From: Anaerococcus murdochii | GTDB lineage: Bacteria; Bacillota; Clostridia; Tissierellales; Peptoniphilaceae | Reading direction: 5' to 3' | Length of the DNA stretch: 64,000 nt | Assembly: GCF_019957155.1 (NCBI RefSeq) | Contig: NZ_JAIPME010000002.1 | Span: 558,001 to 622,000 of the forward strand | Part shown: piece after piece, positions 25,824-35,997 of the stretch | How positions within the stretch are numbered: position 1 is the stretch's first letter | Layout: the number at the start of each line of letters is the position of its first letter | Program-made: the position numbers and the translations under genes | The notes under the pieces: model-generated | The model's database searches: none | Seen by the model: only the letters and a program-made list of their open reading frames with translations | Told to the model about the DNA's origin: nothing

Positions 25824-27623
25824 ATGAAAAAAAGATGTGATGTTGACCCTAAGGAAACTTGGGCCATCGAAGACCTTTACACTTCTGATGAAGCTTTTTA
25901 TGCTGATCTTGAAAAATTAGCTGGAATGGCTGATGCTTTTAAGGAAAAATATTCAGTTCTTGAGACTAGCGAGGATGTTTATAATTCTCTTGAGGCTTAT
26001 TCTGATATAATTTCCCTTACAGACGGTCTTGGTACTTTTTCTGGAATTTCTAAGGAAACAGATGCCACAGACGATGCTATGGCAAAAAGAGATGCCAAAT
26101 TTGGAAGCGAAGTTTCTAAGATTTTTGCAAAACTTTCTTTCTATGATTCTGCCCTTGTCAAAGTTGACGGCAAAATCTTGGATGAAGTTATAGAAAATCA
26201 TCCAGACTACGCTTATTACCTAAAAAGAGTAAAGGAAACTGCCAAATATCTCTTAGATGAGAAAACAGAAGCAGCCCTTGCTGCCCTTGCCCCAACCTTT
26301 GATGCTCCATATACAAATTACAACGACATGAGATATGGGGATATGAAGTTTGAAAACATCGACCACAATGGCGAGGAGGTCGTCCTTAACCACAACACTT
26401 TCGAAGAATACCTCGAAGGCGAAACCGACACAGAATTAAGAAGAAGGGCCTTTGCTGATTATCACAAGGTTTTAGGAGCTTACCAAAACGCTGACGCTTC
26501 AGTTTATAACAACCTTATCCAAAACGAAAAGATAATGGCAGACCTTCGTGGCTATGAATCAGTATTTCACTATCTTCTAGCCCGCCAAGACGTGGACTTT
26601 GATGTTTACGAAAACCATATTGACATAATTATGGAAAAACTTGCTCCAATTATGAGAAAATATGCAAATATTATCAAAAACCACTACGGCCTAGACAAGA
26701 TGACCTATGCAGATTTAAAACTTGCCATAGACCCAGAATATGAACCACAAGTTTCTATAGAAGAAGCGAGAGACTATATAGTTGACGGCCTTTCACCACT
26801 TGGCGAAGAATATATCGGCTACATGAAAAAGGCCTTTGAAGATAGGTGGATAGATTATTCTCAAAATATCGGCAAGAGAACAGGTGCTTTCTGCTCATCT
26901 CCTTACCCATCCCACCCATTTATCATGACCACTTATAACAACTCAATGAGCCAAGTTATGACCCTTGCCCACGAACTAGGCCACGCCGGCCAAGGAATCC
27001 TTTCAAATGCCAACCAAAACGCCCTATCATGCGATATGTCCATGTACTTCGTCGAAGCTCCATCAACAGCCAACGAAATCACCATGGAAAGATATCTCCT
27101 TAAAAATGCAAAAGACGACAGGGAAAAACTTTGGGTCCTATCAACCATGATTGGCAAGACCTACTACCACAACTTCGTAACCCACTACCTCGAAGCAGCC
27201 TTCCAAAGAGAAGTTTATAGACGTGTAGAAAAGGGCGAAAGCCTCTCAGCTGCAGACTTTAACGCTATTTTCAAAGAAAAACTAGAAAAATTCTGGGGCG
27301 ATTCTGTAATCTTAAATGAGGGATCAGAACTCACCTGGATGAGACAACCACACTACTACATGGGACTTTATTCCTTCACCTACCAAGCAGGCCTAACAAT
27401 CGGCACAGCCATCTCAGAAAAAATAGTCCATGGCACTGAAGAAGACAGAAAACAATGGCTAGAAGTCCTAAAACTAGGCGGATCTATGGGACCAATAGAT
27501 TTAGCCAAAGCCGCTGGTGTCGACATGACAACAACAAAACCAATAGAAGACGCAATAGACTTTATCGGCCAAATCGTTGATGAAATTGATGGGCTTTTGA
27601 AAAAACTAAATATGTATAAGTAA
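25824..27623 (+). CDS. pepF: Oligoendopeptidase F (M3B)
   Basis: 599 residues from the ATG at 25824, preceded by GAGAGGAG; an ATG at 25809 would place the ribosome site inside the gene. Zinc motif HELGHAGQ (near 390) with the downstream glutamate region FVEAPSTANEI, and C-terminal EGSELTWMRQPHYYMGLYSF, as in PepF. It cleaves short peptides in the cytoplasm. Ends in its own terminator. Confidence 0.95.
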   Translation: MKKRCDVDPKETWAIEDLYTSDEAFYADLEKLAGMADAFKEKYSVLETSEDVYNSLEAYSDIISLTDGLGTFSGISKETDATDDAMAKRDAKFGSEVSKIFAKLSFYDSALVKVDGKILDEVIENHPDYAYYLKRVKETAKYLLDEKTEAALAALAPTFDAPYTNYNDMRYGDMKFENIDHNGEEVVLNHNTFEEYLEGETDTELRRRAFADYHKVLGAYQNADASVYNNLIQNEKIMADLRGYESVFHYLLARQDVDFDVYENHIDIIMEKLAPIMRKYANIIKNHYGLDKMTYADLKLAIDPEYEPQVSIEEARDYIVDGLSPLGEEYIGYMKKAFEDRWIDYSQNIGKRTGAFCSSPYPSHPFIMTTYNNSMSQVMTLAHELGHAGQGILSNANQNALSCDMSMYFVEAPSTANEITMERYLLKNAKDDREKLWVLSTMIGKTYYHNFVTHYLEAAFQREVYRRVEKGESLSAADFNAIFKEKLEKFWGDSVILNEGSELTWMRQPHYYMGLYSFTYQAGLTIGTAISEKIVHGTEEDRKQWLEVLKLGGSMGPIDLAKAAGVDMTTTKPIEDAIDFIGQIVDEIDGLLKKLNMYK

Positions 27624-27655
27624 GCAAAAACCTCCCGAATTTGGGAGGTTTTTTT
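27624..27655 (+). terminator. Terminator of pepF
   Basis: AAAAACCTCCC-gaattt-GGGAGGTTTTTTT, immediately after the stop. Confidence 0.93.
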
Positions 27656-27668
27656 CATCTAAGATAAC

Positions 27669-28145
27669 CTATCTTTCGTTCACTTTTTTTCCAGTCATAT
27701 AGGCAATGTGAAAAGCCAACATCTTTGTATTTTTAAAGCCAGCCGCCATATTTTCATCGACTAATTCCATATTTGGGTAATATTTTTTGGCTAAGTTTAT
27801 CATTGCTTCTCTGGCAAATTCTTGGTCTTCTATTTCTTCAACTAGGCCGTAGGCTACGACTGATGCTGTGTTTTTTGACCAGCCGTCTTCTGAAATCCCT
27901 TCTTCTAGGATGGCAGTAAAACAAGCCTTAGGATCTTTTTTAATACAGTCAATCTTGTAACCAGTCTTGGTGCCGTGAAAATAAAGTGCCTGGTTTTCCT
28001 CATCATAGACGTAATTTAAAGGCAAACCATAAGGATAACCGTCATCTCCATGGAGAGAAAGGACTCCCCTTGCAGCCTTATGAAGGACTTCCCCTGTTCT
28101 TTCTGGACTCAATTCATTTTTTACTTTTCTAATTTTTCTAAACAT
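27669..28145 (-). CDS. Pyridoxamine 5'-phosphate oxidase-like flavin-binding protein (NimA-like)
   Basis: 158 residues. RGVLSLHGDDGYPYGLPLNYVYD, LYFHGTKTGYKIDCIKKDPK and VVAYGLVEEIED outline the split-barrel FMN-binding fold of the PNPOx-like group that includes NimA nitroimidazole reductases. Whether it acts on nitro-drugs cannot be read from sequence. Single gene, convergent with pepF. Confidence 0.85.
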   Translation of the reverse strand: MFRKIRKVKNELSPERTGEVLHKAARGVLSLHGDDGYPYGLPLNYVYDEENQALYFHGTKTGYKIDCIKKDPKACFTAILEEGISEDGWSKNTASVVAYGLVEEIEDQEFAREAMINLAKKYYPNMELVDENMAAGFKNTKMLAFHIAYMTGKKVNER

Positions 28146-28353
28146 CTAATCCTCCATGAAATATATTTACTAGGATTATACTTTAATTCTTAGTAATAAG
28201 AGAAATCCCAACAAAATGCAACAATATCCATTTACATTTGTTTTTTTACTAAATTTAAAAAACTATAAATAAAACGAAATTTGCTATCATGATAAAGAGT
28301 TGATGAATATAGGGAGAAATCTCTCAAACACTTGTATTTAAGCCACTTTTGAC

Positions 28354-28382
28354 TTGAAATATTTTTTAAAATTAAGTATGAT
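28354..28382 (+). promoter_or_regulatory. Promoter of the surface adhesin gene
   Basis: -35 TTGAAA (28354-28359), 17-bp spacer, -10 TATGAT (28377-28382), 80 bases before the start. The 316-base gap on both sides shows no other gene. Confidence 0.65.
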
Positions 28383-28461
28383 AAACCTAACACAATGTGT
28401 TTTGTAGACACTGTTTTGTTAGATAAATTTAAAATCAAAATAAAACGAAGAAAGGGAAAAT

Positions 28462-31400
28462 ATGAACAAGAAACAAAATCTCCTTGCCATAGCCCTATCC
28501 GCATCCTTTGTCCTAGCAGGAGCAAATGTAGCTGAGGCTAATGAGCAAGCACAGACTCAAACTGAAAATGTAAGCCTACCAAACGACGGTCAAGGGATTA
28601 CTGAGACAATTTCTGAGAATAAAGTAACAACCCCTCCTCCAAGTGAAGGAAATACTGATTCTCCTGCAGAAGACGAAATCCAAGATGAAAAAGCCACAGA
28701 GGAAACTAGCAAAGACGACCAAGCAGCTAGACCTCAAGTAGAGGCTATAAATACAAATAAAGAGGATACCCCAGCTGAAGCCGACATTCTTAAAACATCA
28801 GGAGAAAAGCAAACAGAGGCTCTAAAGGCGGGAGAAATTTCAACTAATGAGCCAAACTATACTGATGAAGAAAAGAACATCAAAGACTATAGTGACAGCG
28901 AACGTTATAAGGAAACTGACCTTACACCAGGATCTACAATAGTCGAAAATGTTGTTACCGATAAGGGAGTAGCAAAAGACGGTTTCAAATTTGATACCTT
29001 AAACCCATCACCAACTTCCCCAAGCAAGACGGAATATGGTTATGTAATTTCTATCGATAAGAAAACCGGCCAAAGAACCTATACTAAAATTGTTGTAACA
29101 GATTCCGGCCTTGTTCCTGTAAAGGCAGGGGATAAGCCAATGATGGGAGAGGGAGAAAAACTTACTCCTGATTCTCCTGATGTTACTTACAAGCCAGATG
29201 AAGATGGTGATATATCAGGAAAAAGACAAAAATTATATAACTACGAAGCAAGTGAAGAAACCCTAAAGCATATCAACAGCAAGGACAATGACACCACTGT
29301 TATTGGTATGAAGGATAACTACACTAAAGATAATCCGCAAAAAAAGTATTTCGACGAAAGCTTCGCCATAACCTACAAGGTCAACCCATGGCCAAATGAA
29401 AATGACAAGCTTCAATTAATGAAGCTAAATGGCGAATACAATGAAAAAGTATTTGTCAAGGGCCAAGACATCAATACCGGTGTTAAGGTAGACAATATTG
29501 ACGCAAACGCCAAGGATCGACTGGTAGGTCAAGTCTATAACCCGATTACAGGTGCTGTTGTACCGGGAGCAAGGGCCTATATAGCTGATGATGGCAGCAT
29601 CCATATCCAAATGCCGGAAGGTGCCCTTAAGAAAAATGCAGATGGTAAGTATGTAGTAAATGAAGATTCAATTTTTAACACAAAAGACTACAAAGGCATT
29701 CAAAACCTGGATGTTAAATTCTTTGCTAGACCAAGAACTGCTGGAGAATTTAAAACCATAGCTGAAACACCGGGCAAAAATGGTGAAACAGGTACCTATG
29801 TAGGGACAGGCGCAGGATCAGAAACCATCAACCACAAAGGAACCGATGTAACCATAGATAAGCAAGGCATCGACCGCTACGACCACTACAACTTAATCGG
29901 TAAGCTTAAGCTAAACCTTGATGACACACGCTACTATGATCAAGACTTTAAAGATCAAGAGGGTAATAAACTTGATGAACATACTTCTACAAAGGTGTTT
30001 CCCGGTGAAGACTTTAGTGTCGAGATAAAAGAACCGGCAGAAACTGGTGGAACTCAAAAAACTGGTGCAGAGATGGACGGCGCTTATAGTCGTGGAGAAG
30101 CATCAGGCAAACTAAAAGGAGAATTTCTTGATATAGCCAACAAACAAATAGCTGATGATTTGGGAGTTGATTATAAGGAATTTATCACAAGCGACGATTA
30201 CGCAGACAAGCGTTGGACGGTTGTTGGTAAGTCTGACAATATTTCCAAGTTTACAATAAGAGCTCCAAAACAAGCCAAGGCCGGTGATTTCTTAGCCCTA
30301 CCTGTTGAATACACTTACACAAATGGATCTACAGACACCCACTGGTTCCACTTTGTTGTCCAAGAAACAAACAACAATAGACCGGAATACCTGGCAGAGG
30401 TAGGACCACAAGGAAATACCTTAGTCAATAAGCCAATCATTACAAAAAGCGAAGAGGACTTAAAGAAAAACCAACCAGAGTCCTACGAGCTGATTGGTGA
30501 TACCTTTAAGGATAACAAGGGCAATGTTTGGAAGGTATCTATTGACCAAACAACAGGTACTGTAACAGCAACTCTTCCGGCAAAGCTTCCTGATGGTAAG
30601 GAAATCAATGGTGGCGAAAAACTGACTGTTCCTGTTAAAGTAAAATATACTGACCAAACGACAGGGAAAGAAAAAACTGAAGAAATCAAAGCTCAATTTA
30701 TTGCCACAAAGCAACACAAGACTTTAACCAATGAAACGACAACTTCGCCAATACCTTTTGAAACAGAAGTCGAATATGATGAAAGTCTGCCGGAAGGCTA
30801 CTTCAAAGAAACACAAGCTGGTCAAAAGGGAGAACTAAAGATAACTTTCGTCCAAGATACCCTAAATGGCAAAAAAGGTATTTTCCAACAAGATGGAACT
30901 TTTAAAGAAGGCGAAAGCAAAATTGTAGTTGAAACGGTAAAAGAACCTACAAAAAGAATCATAAAAATTGGTACAAAGCCGGCTTCAACTAAAGTAGAAA
31001 TCCCATTTGATACAGAATATGAAGTTGATAACAACCTAGAAGCAGGAAAAACCGAACTTGTAAATGATGGTGAAAAAGGCGAAGTGACCATTACCACAAC
31101 AAGAAATGAAGACGGAACAATTACTGTAAATAAAAATGTTACTAAAGAGGCTAAGAATAAAAAGATCAAAATCGGTACCAAGACTCAAGGTCAAATCGTC
31201 GATACAGACAAGATTCCATTTGGATACAAGGTAGAATTCGACCCTGACTTCTACAAAAACTATCCGGATGCAACAGAAAACTACAAGATTGTTACACCCG
31301 GTAAAGAAGGAGAAAATACAAAGACTTGGACTATTGTCAATTCAGAAAAAGTTGGCGATCCAAAAATTGATAAAACTGAACCAGTAGACGCTGTAATTAA

Positions 31401-34185
31401 AGTTGGTCAAAAAGACTACACAGGAACTGTGACAAACACAGTGACTAAAGAAGTGCCATATAAAGTTATAATTAAAGAAAATCCAGAACTTGAAGCAGGC
31501 AAATCCAATGTTAAGCAAAAAGGCGTTGCAGGTTCTAAGACCTTTGAATATAGTGGAGAAATCTTTAATGGTGAGTTAAAAGAAGGTACACAATTTACAG
31601 AAAAAGAAGTAGCTGACAAATACGTTGCTCCACAAGAAGAAATTATAGAAATAGGTACAAAACCGGCAAATAACGAGAAGACCTATGAACGTGAAGTTGG
31701 TGTTGAAGTAGAATATGTTTACGACAATACAAAACCAAAAGGCTATCGTAACATTGAAGCTTTGGTACCGGGCAAGGTTATAACAAAAGTTGTTAATGAA
31801 TATAATCCTGAAACAGGAAAAATTGAAACTACTGAAAAGATTGAAGTAATTCCAGGAAAGAGAAAGGTAACCTTTGGAACTAAAGACTTTACCGGAGAAT
31901 ATGAAGAAGTAGTTAAGAATATCGATCCTTATGAAACAGAAATAGTTTTTGATAATACTCTTAAAGCTGGAGAAAAAGCAATTGATCAACCTGGAGAAAA
32001 TGGTGAAACAGTTACTAAAACCAAGAAACATTTAGTGAATGGAGTAGTTGAAAGTAGCGATGATCCGGTTTCTGAACAAACCAAAAAAGTTAAAAACCAA
32101 ATTATAAGAGTAGGTACTATGACAGATGGTAAACACTCTTATACAGAAAAACTTCCGTATAAGTATGAAATCGAATACGATTCTAACTTAAAGGCTGGAG
32201 AATATGTCATTGATGTAGAAGGAAAAGAAGGCTCAAAAACAACTGAATGGACTATAAAAAATTCAGAAGTAGTTGAAGGTTCTGCAAGTGTAACTAATGA
32301 AGAAAAGCCCGTTAATGCAAAAATAAGAGTTGGAAAGAAAGACTTTACAGGAAATGTTAGCCACGAAGTGACAGAGGAAATTCCTTATGATGTAAAAATC
32401 GTTGAAGATCCAACTATGATAGCCGGCACAAGCGAAGTAGTTACAAAAGGAAAAACCGGATCCAAGACAACAAAATACACTCAAGCAGTTAAAAACGGCG
32501 AAGCTGATGGTAAGCTTCAATCTGAAGTAACATCAACAACAGATCCTACTCAACAAGTAATTAAAGTTGGTACAAAACCGGCTGAAAATAATAAAGACTA
32601 TGACAAAGATGTAAATGTTAAAGTTGAATATGTTTACGACAAAAATTTAGACAAGGGTGTAGTCAAGGTTGGCGAACTAACTAAGGGCAAGGTAGAAATA
32701 AAGACTGTCAACAAATACGATCCAAAGACAGGGGAAGTGACAACTACTGAAGAAGAAAAAGTCACAGAAGCTACCCAAAAGATTATTGTAGGTACCAAAG
32801 ACTTTACAGGAACTTACAAGTATGAAAAAACTTGTCCACTTCCATTTGAAGTAGTCATCAAAGAAGATCCAAATCTTGCTAAAGGTGAAAAAGTAGTTGA
32901 TCAAAAAGGCCAAGCTGGATCTAAGACAACTTATTATGAACAAGATATTAAGAACGGTCAGCCAAATGGAGATCCAAAGCAACTAAACGAAAAAATAAAC
33001 TCTCAACCTAAAAACCATATTGTTCGTATAGGTACCAAAGTTGCGGAAAGCTCAACAGTAAAAACCGTAGATAGAGAAATACCTTTTGAAACTAAATATA
33101 TCTATGACGATACTATGGATGCAGGAAGTGAAAAAGTAGAAAGCGAAGGCAGAGTCGGTAAAGAAAAAGTAACTATTACTACAAAAATTACTGACGGTAC
33201 TGGAGAAACTTCTGAAGAAACTACAACTATCACTGAAAAAGAGGATAGAAAAGTTAAAATTGGTACAAAACCAGTTGTTAAGACAGAAGCTATTCCATTT
33301 GACACATCTTACACTCACAATCCAGATTTAAAGGCCGGAGAAACTAAGAAAATTTCTGACGGAACTCCAGGAACAGTAACTATTATAACCTTCTTCAACA
33401 AGGAAACAGGAAAGCTTGAAACAAAGGTTACTAGAACTGAAGCAACTCCTGCTAAGTATGAGTATGGTTCTAAGACTGAAGGAAAAGTAACTGTTGAAAC
33501 TGATATTCCTTATGAAGTTGAATTTGTTCCTGACGATACTATGGCAGCTGGAGAAACAAAGGTTACTCAAGAAGGAGAGCTTGGTAAGAAGGAAACTACT
33601 ATTACTATAGAAAATAGCAAGGAAGTGGAAAACTCAAGAACAGAAAAAATAACAAAAAATCCTGTTAAGAAGATTGTTAAAATCGGTACCCTATGCAAGG
33701 CTCCAACTCCAAACCCAGGAGATAAGGACAATCCAAGTAAACCAGGTGGAGATAAACCTAATCCAAATAAACCAGGAATACCAGAAGAAACACCAGATGA
33801 GCCAAGTACTCCAGAGGAAACTCCAGAAAAACCTGAAAAACCAGGCGATGAAAAACCAAACGAGGATAAGCCAAGCGAGCCAGGTACACCAGGAAAACCA
33901 GGTGAGACTCCGGCTGAGCCAGGAAAAACACCAGACAAGGAAACTCCGAAGACACCAGAAGGTCCAATAGAAAATCCTAGTGAGGATGGAAAAGTTAGAG
34001 AAGAGAACAAAGAAAATGTCTCTGATGAGATGTCTAAGAAAACAAAAGAACAAGCAGTTTTAGGAAATGCCAAATCAACCAATCCAAAGACCGGTATAGG
34101 ATCAGTTGCTCCTATATTCACAAGCATGGGCATTTCTATAGCGGGACTTCTTGCAACAAAGAAAAAGAAAAAAGAAGATGAATAA
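28462..34185 (+). CDS. Giant G5-like-repeat surface protein, sortase-anchored
   Basis: 1907 residues. A signal peptide (about 1-26, ending AEA-NEQ) is followed by an acidic, Thr/Pro-rich stretch to about 130, a large non-repetitive N-terminal region (about 130-750) with Rib/adhesin-like beta-strand character, then about thirteen repeats of 70-90 residues (about 750-1745). Each repeat has the G5-like pattern IPF-T-x-DxxLxAGExxVxxxGxxGK and ends in (K/R)(V/I)GTK. A Pro/Lys/Glu wall-spanning region (about 1745-1850) leads to the sorting signal NPKTG (near 1873), a membrane helix and KKKKKEDE. It is expected on the cell wall as an adhesin; ligand unknown. Repeats seven to ten alternate DFTG-type and PA-type ends, which suggests duplication of two-repeat units. 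RBS GAAAGGGAAA. Confidence 0.9.
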   Translation: MNKKQNLLAIALSASFVLAGANVAEANEQAQTQTENVSLPNDGQGITETISENKVTTPPPSEGNTDSPAEDEIQDEKATEETSKDDQAARPQVEAINTNKEDTPAEADILKTSGEKQTEALKAGEISTNEPNYTDEEKNIKDYSDSERYKETDLTPGSTIVENVVTDKGVAKDGFKFDTLNPSPTSPSKTEYGYVISIDKKTGQRTYTKIVVTDSGLVPVKAGDKPMMGEGEKLTPDSPDVTYKPDEDGDISGKRQKLYNYEASEETLKHINSKDNDTTVIGMKDNYTKDNPQKKYFDESFAITYKVNPWPNENDKLQLMKLNGEYNEKVFVKGQDINTGVKVDNIDANAKDRLVGQVYNPITGAVVPGARAYIADDGSIHIQMPEGALKKNADGKYVVNEDSIFNTKDYKGIQNLDVKFFARPRTAGEFKTIAETPGKNGETGTYVGTGAGSETINHKGTDVTIDKQGIDRYDHYNLIGKLKLNLDDTRYYDQDFKDQEGNKLDEHTSTKVFPGEDFSVEIKEPAETGGTQKTGAEMDGAYSRGEASGKLKGEFLDIANKQIADDLGVDYKEFITSDDYADKRWTVVGKSDNISKFTIRAPKQAKAGDFLALPVEYTYTNGSTDTHWFHFVVQETNNNRPEYLAEVGPQGNTLVNKPIITKSEEDLKKNQPESYELIGDTFKDNKGNVWKVSIDQTTGTVTATLPAKLPDGKEINGGEKLTVPVKVKYTDQTTGKEKTEEIKAQFIATKQHKTLTNETTTSPIPFETEVEYDESLPEGYFKETQAGQKGELKITFVQDTLNGKKGIFQQDGTFKEGESKIVVETVKEPTKRIIKIGTKPASTKVEIPFDTEYEVDNNLEAGKTELVNDGEKGEVTITTTRNEDGTITVNKNVTKEAKNKKIKIGTKTQGQIVDTDKIPFGYKVEFDPDFYKNYPDATENYKIVTPGKEGENTKTWTIVNSEKVGDPKIDKTEPVDAVIKVGQKDYTGTVTNTVTKEVPYKVIIKENPELEAGKSNVKQKGVAGSKTFEYSGEIFNGELKEGTQFTEKEVADKYVAPQEEIIEIGTKPANNEKTYEREVGVEVEYVYDNTKPKGYRNIEALVPGKVITKVVNEYNPETGKIETTEKIEVIPGKRKVTFGTKDFTGEYEEVVKNIDPYETEIVFDNTLKAGEKAIDQPGENGETVTKTKKHLVNGVVESSDDPVSEQTKKVKNQIIRVGTMTDGKHSYTEKLPYKYEIEYDSNLKAGEYVIDVEGKEGSKTTEWTIKNSEVVEGSASVTNEEKPVNAKIRVGKKDFTGNVSHEVTEEIPYDVKIVEDPTMIAGTSEVVTKGKTGSKTTKYTQAVKNGEADGKLQSEVTSTTDPTQQVIKVGTKPAENNKDYDKDVNVKVEYVYDKNLDKGVVKVGELTKGKVEIKTVNKYDPKTGEVTTTEEEKVTEATQKIIVGTKDFTGTYKYEKTCPLPFEVVIKEDPNLAKGEKVVDQKGQAGSKTTYYEQDIKNGQPNGDPKQLNEKINSQPKNHIVRIGTKVAESSTVKTVDREIPFETKYIYDDTMDAGSEKVESEGRVGKEKVTITTKITDGTGETSEETTTITEKEDRKVKIGTKPVVKTEAIPFDTSYTHNPDLKAGETKKISDGTPGTVTIITFFNKETGKLETKVTRTEATPAKYEYGSKTEGKVTVETDIPYEVEFVPDDTMAAGETKVTQEGELGKKETTITIENSKEVENSRTEKITKNPVKKIVKIGTLCKAPTPNPGDKDNPSKPGGDKPNPNKPGIPEETPDEPSTPEETPEKPEKPGDEKPNEDKPSEPGTPGKPGETPAEPGKTPDKETPKTPEGPIENPSEDGKVREENKENVSDEMSKKTKEQAVLGNAKSTNPKTGIGSVAPIFTSMGISIAGLLATKKKKKEDE

Positions 34186-34198
34186 AATCTGATTTAAT

Positions 34199-34238
34199 AG
34201 ATAAAAGAGAGAGCAAAAATGCTCTCTTTTTTTATCTA
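34199..34238 (+). terminator. Terminator of the adhesin gene
   Basis: AAAAGAGAGAGC-aaaaat-GCTCTCTTTTTTT. Confidence 0.92.
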
Positions 34239-34299
34239 AGATTAACTTGATTTTTGTTTTTATATTAAAAATAAAATGATAGCTTATTCCAAATAAAAA

Positions 34300-34358
34300 A
34301 ACCAAGCTTTTTACCTAAGATTTTAAAAATCTTAAATACAAAAAACTTGGTTTTATAT
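34300..34358 (-). terminator. Terminator-like hairpin after the M42 peptidase gene
   Basis: AAAACCAAG pairs with CTTGGTTTT, and an inner AGATTTT/AAAATCTT hairpin lies between them. It is located just past the minus-strand stop at 34378. Confidence 0.6.
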
Positions 34359-34377
34359 CAAAATAATATTCTAGAAG

Positions 34378-35403
34378 TTATTTACCCACAAGGTTTACCA
34401 ACAAATCAAAAAGTGATTTGATTGCCTTTTCGTGAGTCCTCTCATAGCCATGACTTGCAGCAACTCCACATCCTACTAGGGCGTGTCTGTAGTCGTAGTC
34501 GCTTGATACTGCGGCTGAGGCGTCTGATCCGTAGAATGGGTAGATATCGAGTCCGTAGTCTAGGTTAAGGTCCTTGGCTATGGCAACTAGGTCGTTTGTT
34601 AAGTCGTAGTTGTATGGGCCAGATGAGTCTTTGGCGCAGATTGATAATTTTAGTTCATCGCAAGTAAGATCATCGTGAACTACTCCCATGTCTACTGCTA
34701 CCATATCTCTTATGCCTGCTGGATGGCCGGATGCAGCCCCATGGCCTACTTCTTCGTAGATTGTAAACATCATATAAAGTGGACGATTTATCTTTATATT
34801 TTTATCCTTGATCTCCTTGGCTAGTGCAAGAAGGACTCCTGCGGATGCCTTATCATCAAGGTGGCGACTTTTGACAAAGCCGTTGTCTATCCTAAATCTT
34901 GGGTCAAGGGAAATAAAATCGCCGTTTCCTATGCCAAGCTTTTCGGTTTCTTCTTTTGAATGGGTTATAGCGTCGATTACGACTTCCATGGTTGTATCAT
35001 CACGTTTGGCTTCTCTTGGGTCAGATGATCCGTGAACAGCCGGGTTATTTAGCCTAACCACACCTGTATATTCTTTGCCATCTCTGGTGTGGATTTTGAC
35101 ATTTTCAAATTCTACAAAATTTAGTGGGAAACCACCGAGTGTGGTAACCCTGAGGGCTCCGTTGGCCTTAATTGACCTTACCATAAGACCCAAGGTATCA
35201 ATGTGGGCAGATAGTAATAGACCATTATCGCCCTCCATTTCGTTAATTGGGACAATAACATTGCCCTTGTTATTTTGGTATGGTGCATAGCCTAATTTTC
35301 TAAATTCATCCATCAAATATTTTTCAGCAAGCTTAGTAAAACCTGTTGGTGATGGGGTATTTACAAGATTTTCTATATATTTAGTAATTGTAGAGATTTC
35401 CAT
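34378..35403 (-). CDS. M42-family metallo-aminopeptidase
   Basis: 341 residues. Di-metal site residues appear in order: SAHIDTLG (His near 66), HLDDKASAG (Asp near 180), YEEVGHGAA (catalytic Glu pair near 213), VAVDMG and the late His in RTHEKA. Such enzymes form large hollow complexes that trim peptides. RBS AGGAGGAG. Divergent from the LURP-like gene. Confidence 0.92.
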   Translation of the reverse strand: MEISTITKYIENLVNTPSPTGFTKLAEKYLMDEFRKLGYAPYQNNKGNVIVPINEMEGDNGLLLSAHIDTLGLMVRSIKANGALRVTTLGGFPLNFVEFENVKIHTRDGKEYTGVVRLNNPAVHGSSDPREAKRDDTTMEVVIDAITHSKEETEKLGIGNGDFISLDPRFRIDNGFVKSRHLDDKASAGVLLALAKEIKDKNIKINRPLYMMFTIYEEVGHGAASGHPAGIRDMVAVDMGVVHDDLTCDELKLSICAKDSSGPYNYDLTNDLVAIAKDLNLDYGLDIYPFYGSDASAAVSSDYDYRHALVGCGVAASHGYERTHEKAIKSLFDLLVNLVGK

Positions 35404-35480
35404 TTTTTTCTCCTCCTCTTATAGTATAATATCAATAATCATATTATATGGTAAGTAGAAAATTAATAAAGGAAGATAAA

Positions 35481-35996
35481 ATGAAAAGATATATTTTTAA
35501 GGAAAAATTCTTTAAAATCACAGATAAGTATTGGATAAAGGACGAAGATGGAAGAGATTGTTTTTATCTCGACCAAGATTTCACCTTTATGGGCTACAGG
35601 GCAGCGGTCTATGGACCTGATAGACAAAGGCTTTTTAGAATCGAAAAGAAAATCCTATCTCTTTTGCCAAAGTTTTTTGTAAACTTTGAAGACGGGTCAG
35701 AAATGGTTATAAATCAGAGATTTACCCTGCTTAGAAAGTCTATTGATGTGGACACCGATTTTGGGACAATAAATCTTAAGGGATCCATTTGGGACTATAA
35801 TTTTCTAATAAGTCTTGATGGGCAAAAGATTGGTGAGGTTAACAGGAAATTTCTTTCACTTACCGACCAATACGCCCTTACAGTTTATGACGAGGACTAC
35901 ACCCTAGCCATGATAGCCCTCGTAATTTGCCTAAATAAAATCCAAGACGACGAGGAAGGCGCCGCAGCTGCGACTGCCTCAGGAGGAGGACAATAA
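35481..35996 (+). CDS. LURP-one-related protein
   Basis: 171 residues from the ATG at 35481 (AAAGGAAGATAAA upstream). A beta-rich protein beginning MKRYIFKEKFFKITDKY, with the alternating basic/aromatic strands of the LURP-one/Tubby-like fold (FRIEKKILSLLPKFFV, INLKGSIWDYNFLISLDGQKIGEV). The last 17 residues are a Gly/Ala-rich tail. Function in bacteria is unknown. The stop is one base before the next start, so the two genes are cotranscribed. Confidence 0.75.
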   Translation: MKRYIFKEKFFKITDKYWIKDEDGRDCFYLDQDFTFMGYRAAVYGPDRQRLFRIEKKILSLLPKFFVNFEDGSEMVINQRFTLLRKSIDVDTDFGTINLKGSIWDYNFLISLDGQKIGEVNRKFLSLTDQYALTVYDEDYTLAMIALVICLNKIQDDEEGAAAATASGGGQ

Positions 35997-35997
35997 G

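Noticed and set aside
33567..34133. Minus-strand frame of 188 codons under the adhesin C-terminus
   Set aside because: Antisense translation of the Pro/Glu/Lys-rich wall region, giving Gly/Ser/Phe runs; the sense strand carries the sorting signal.
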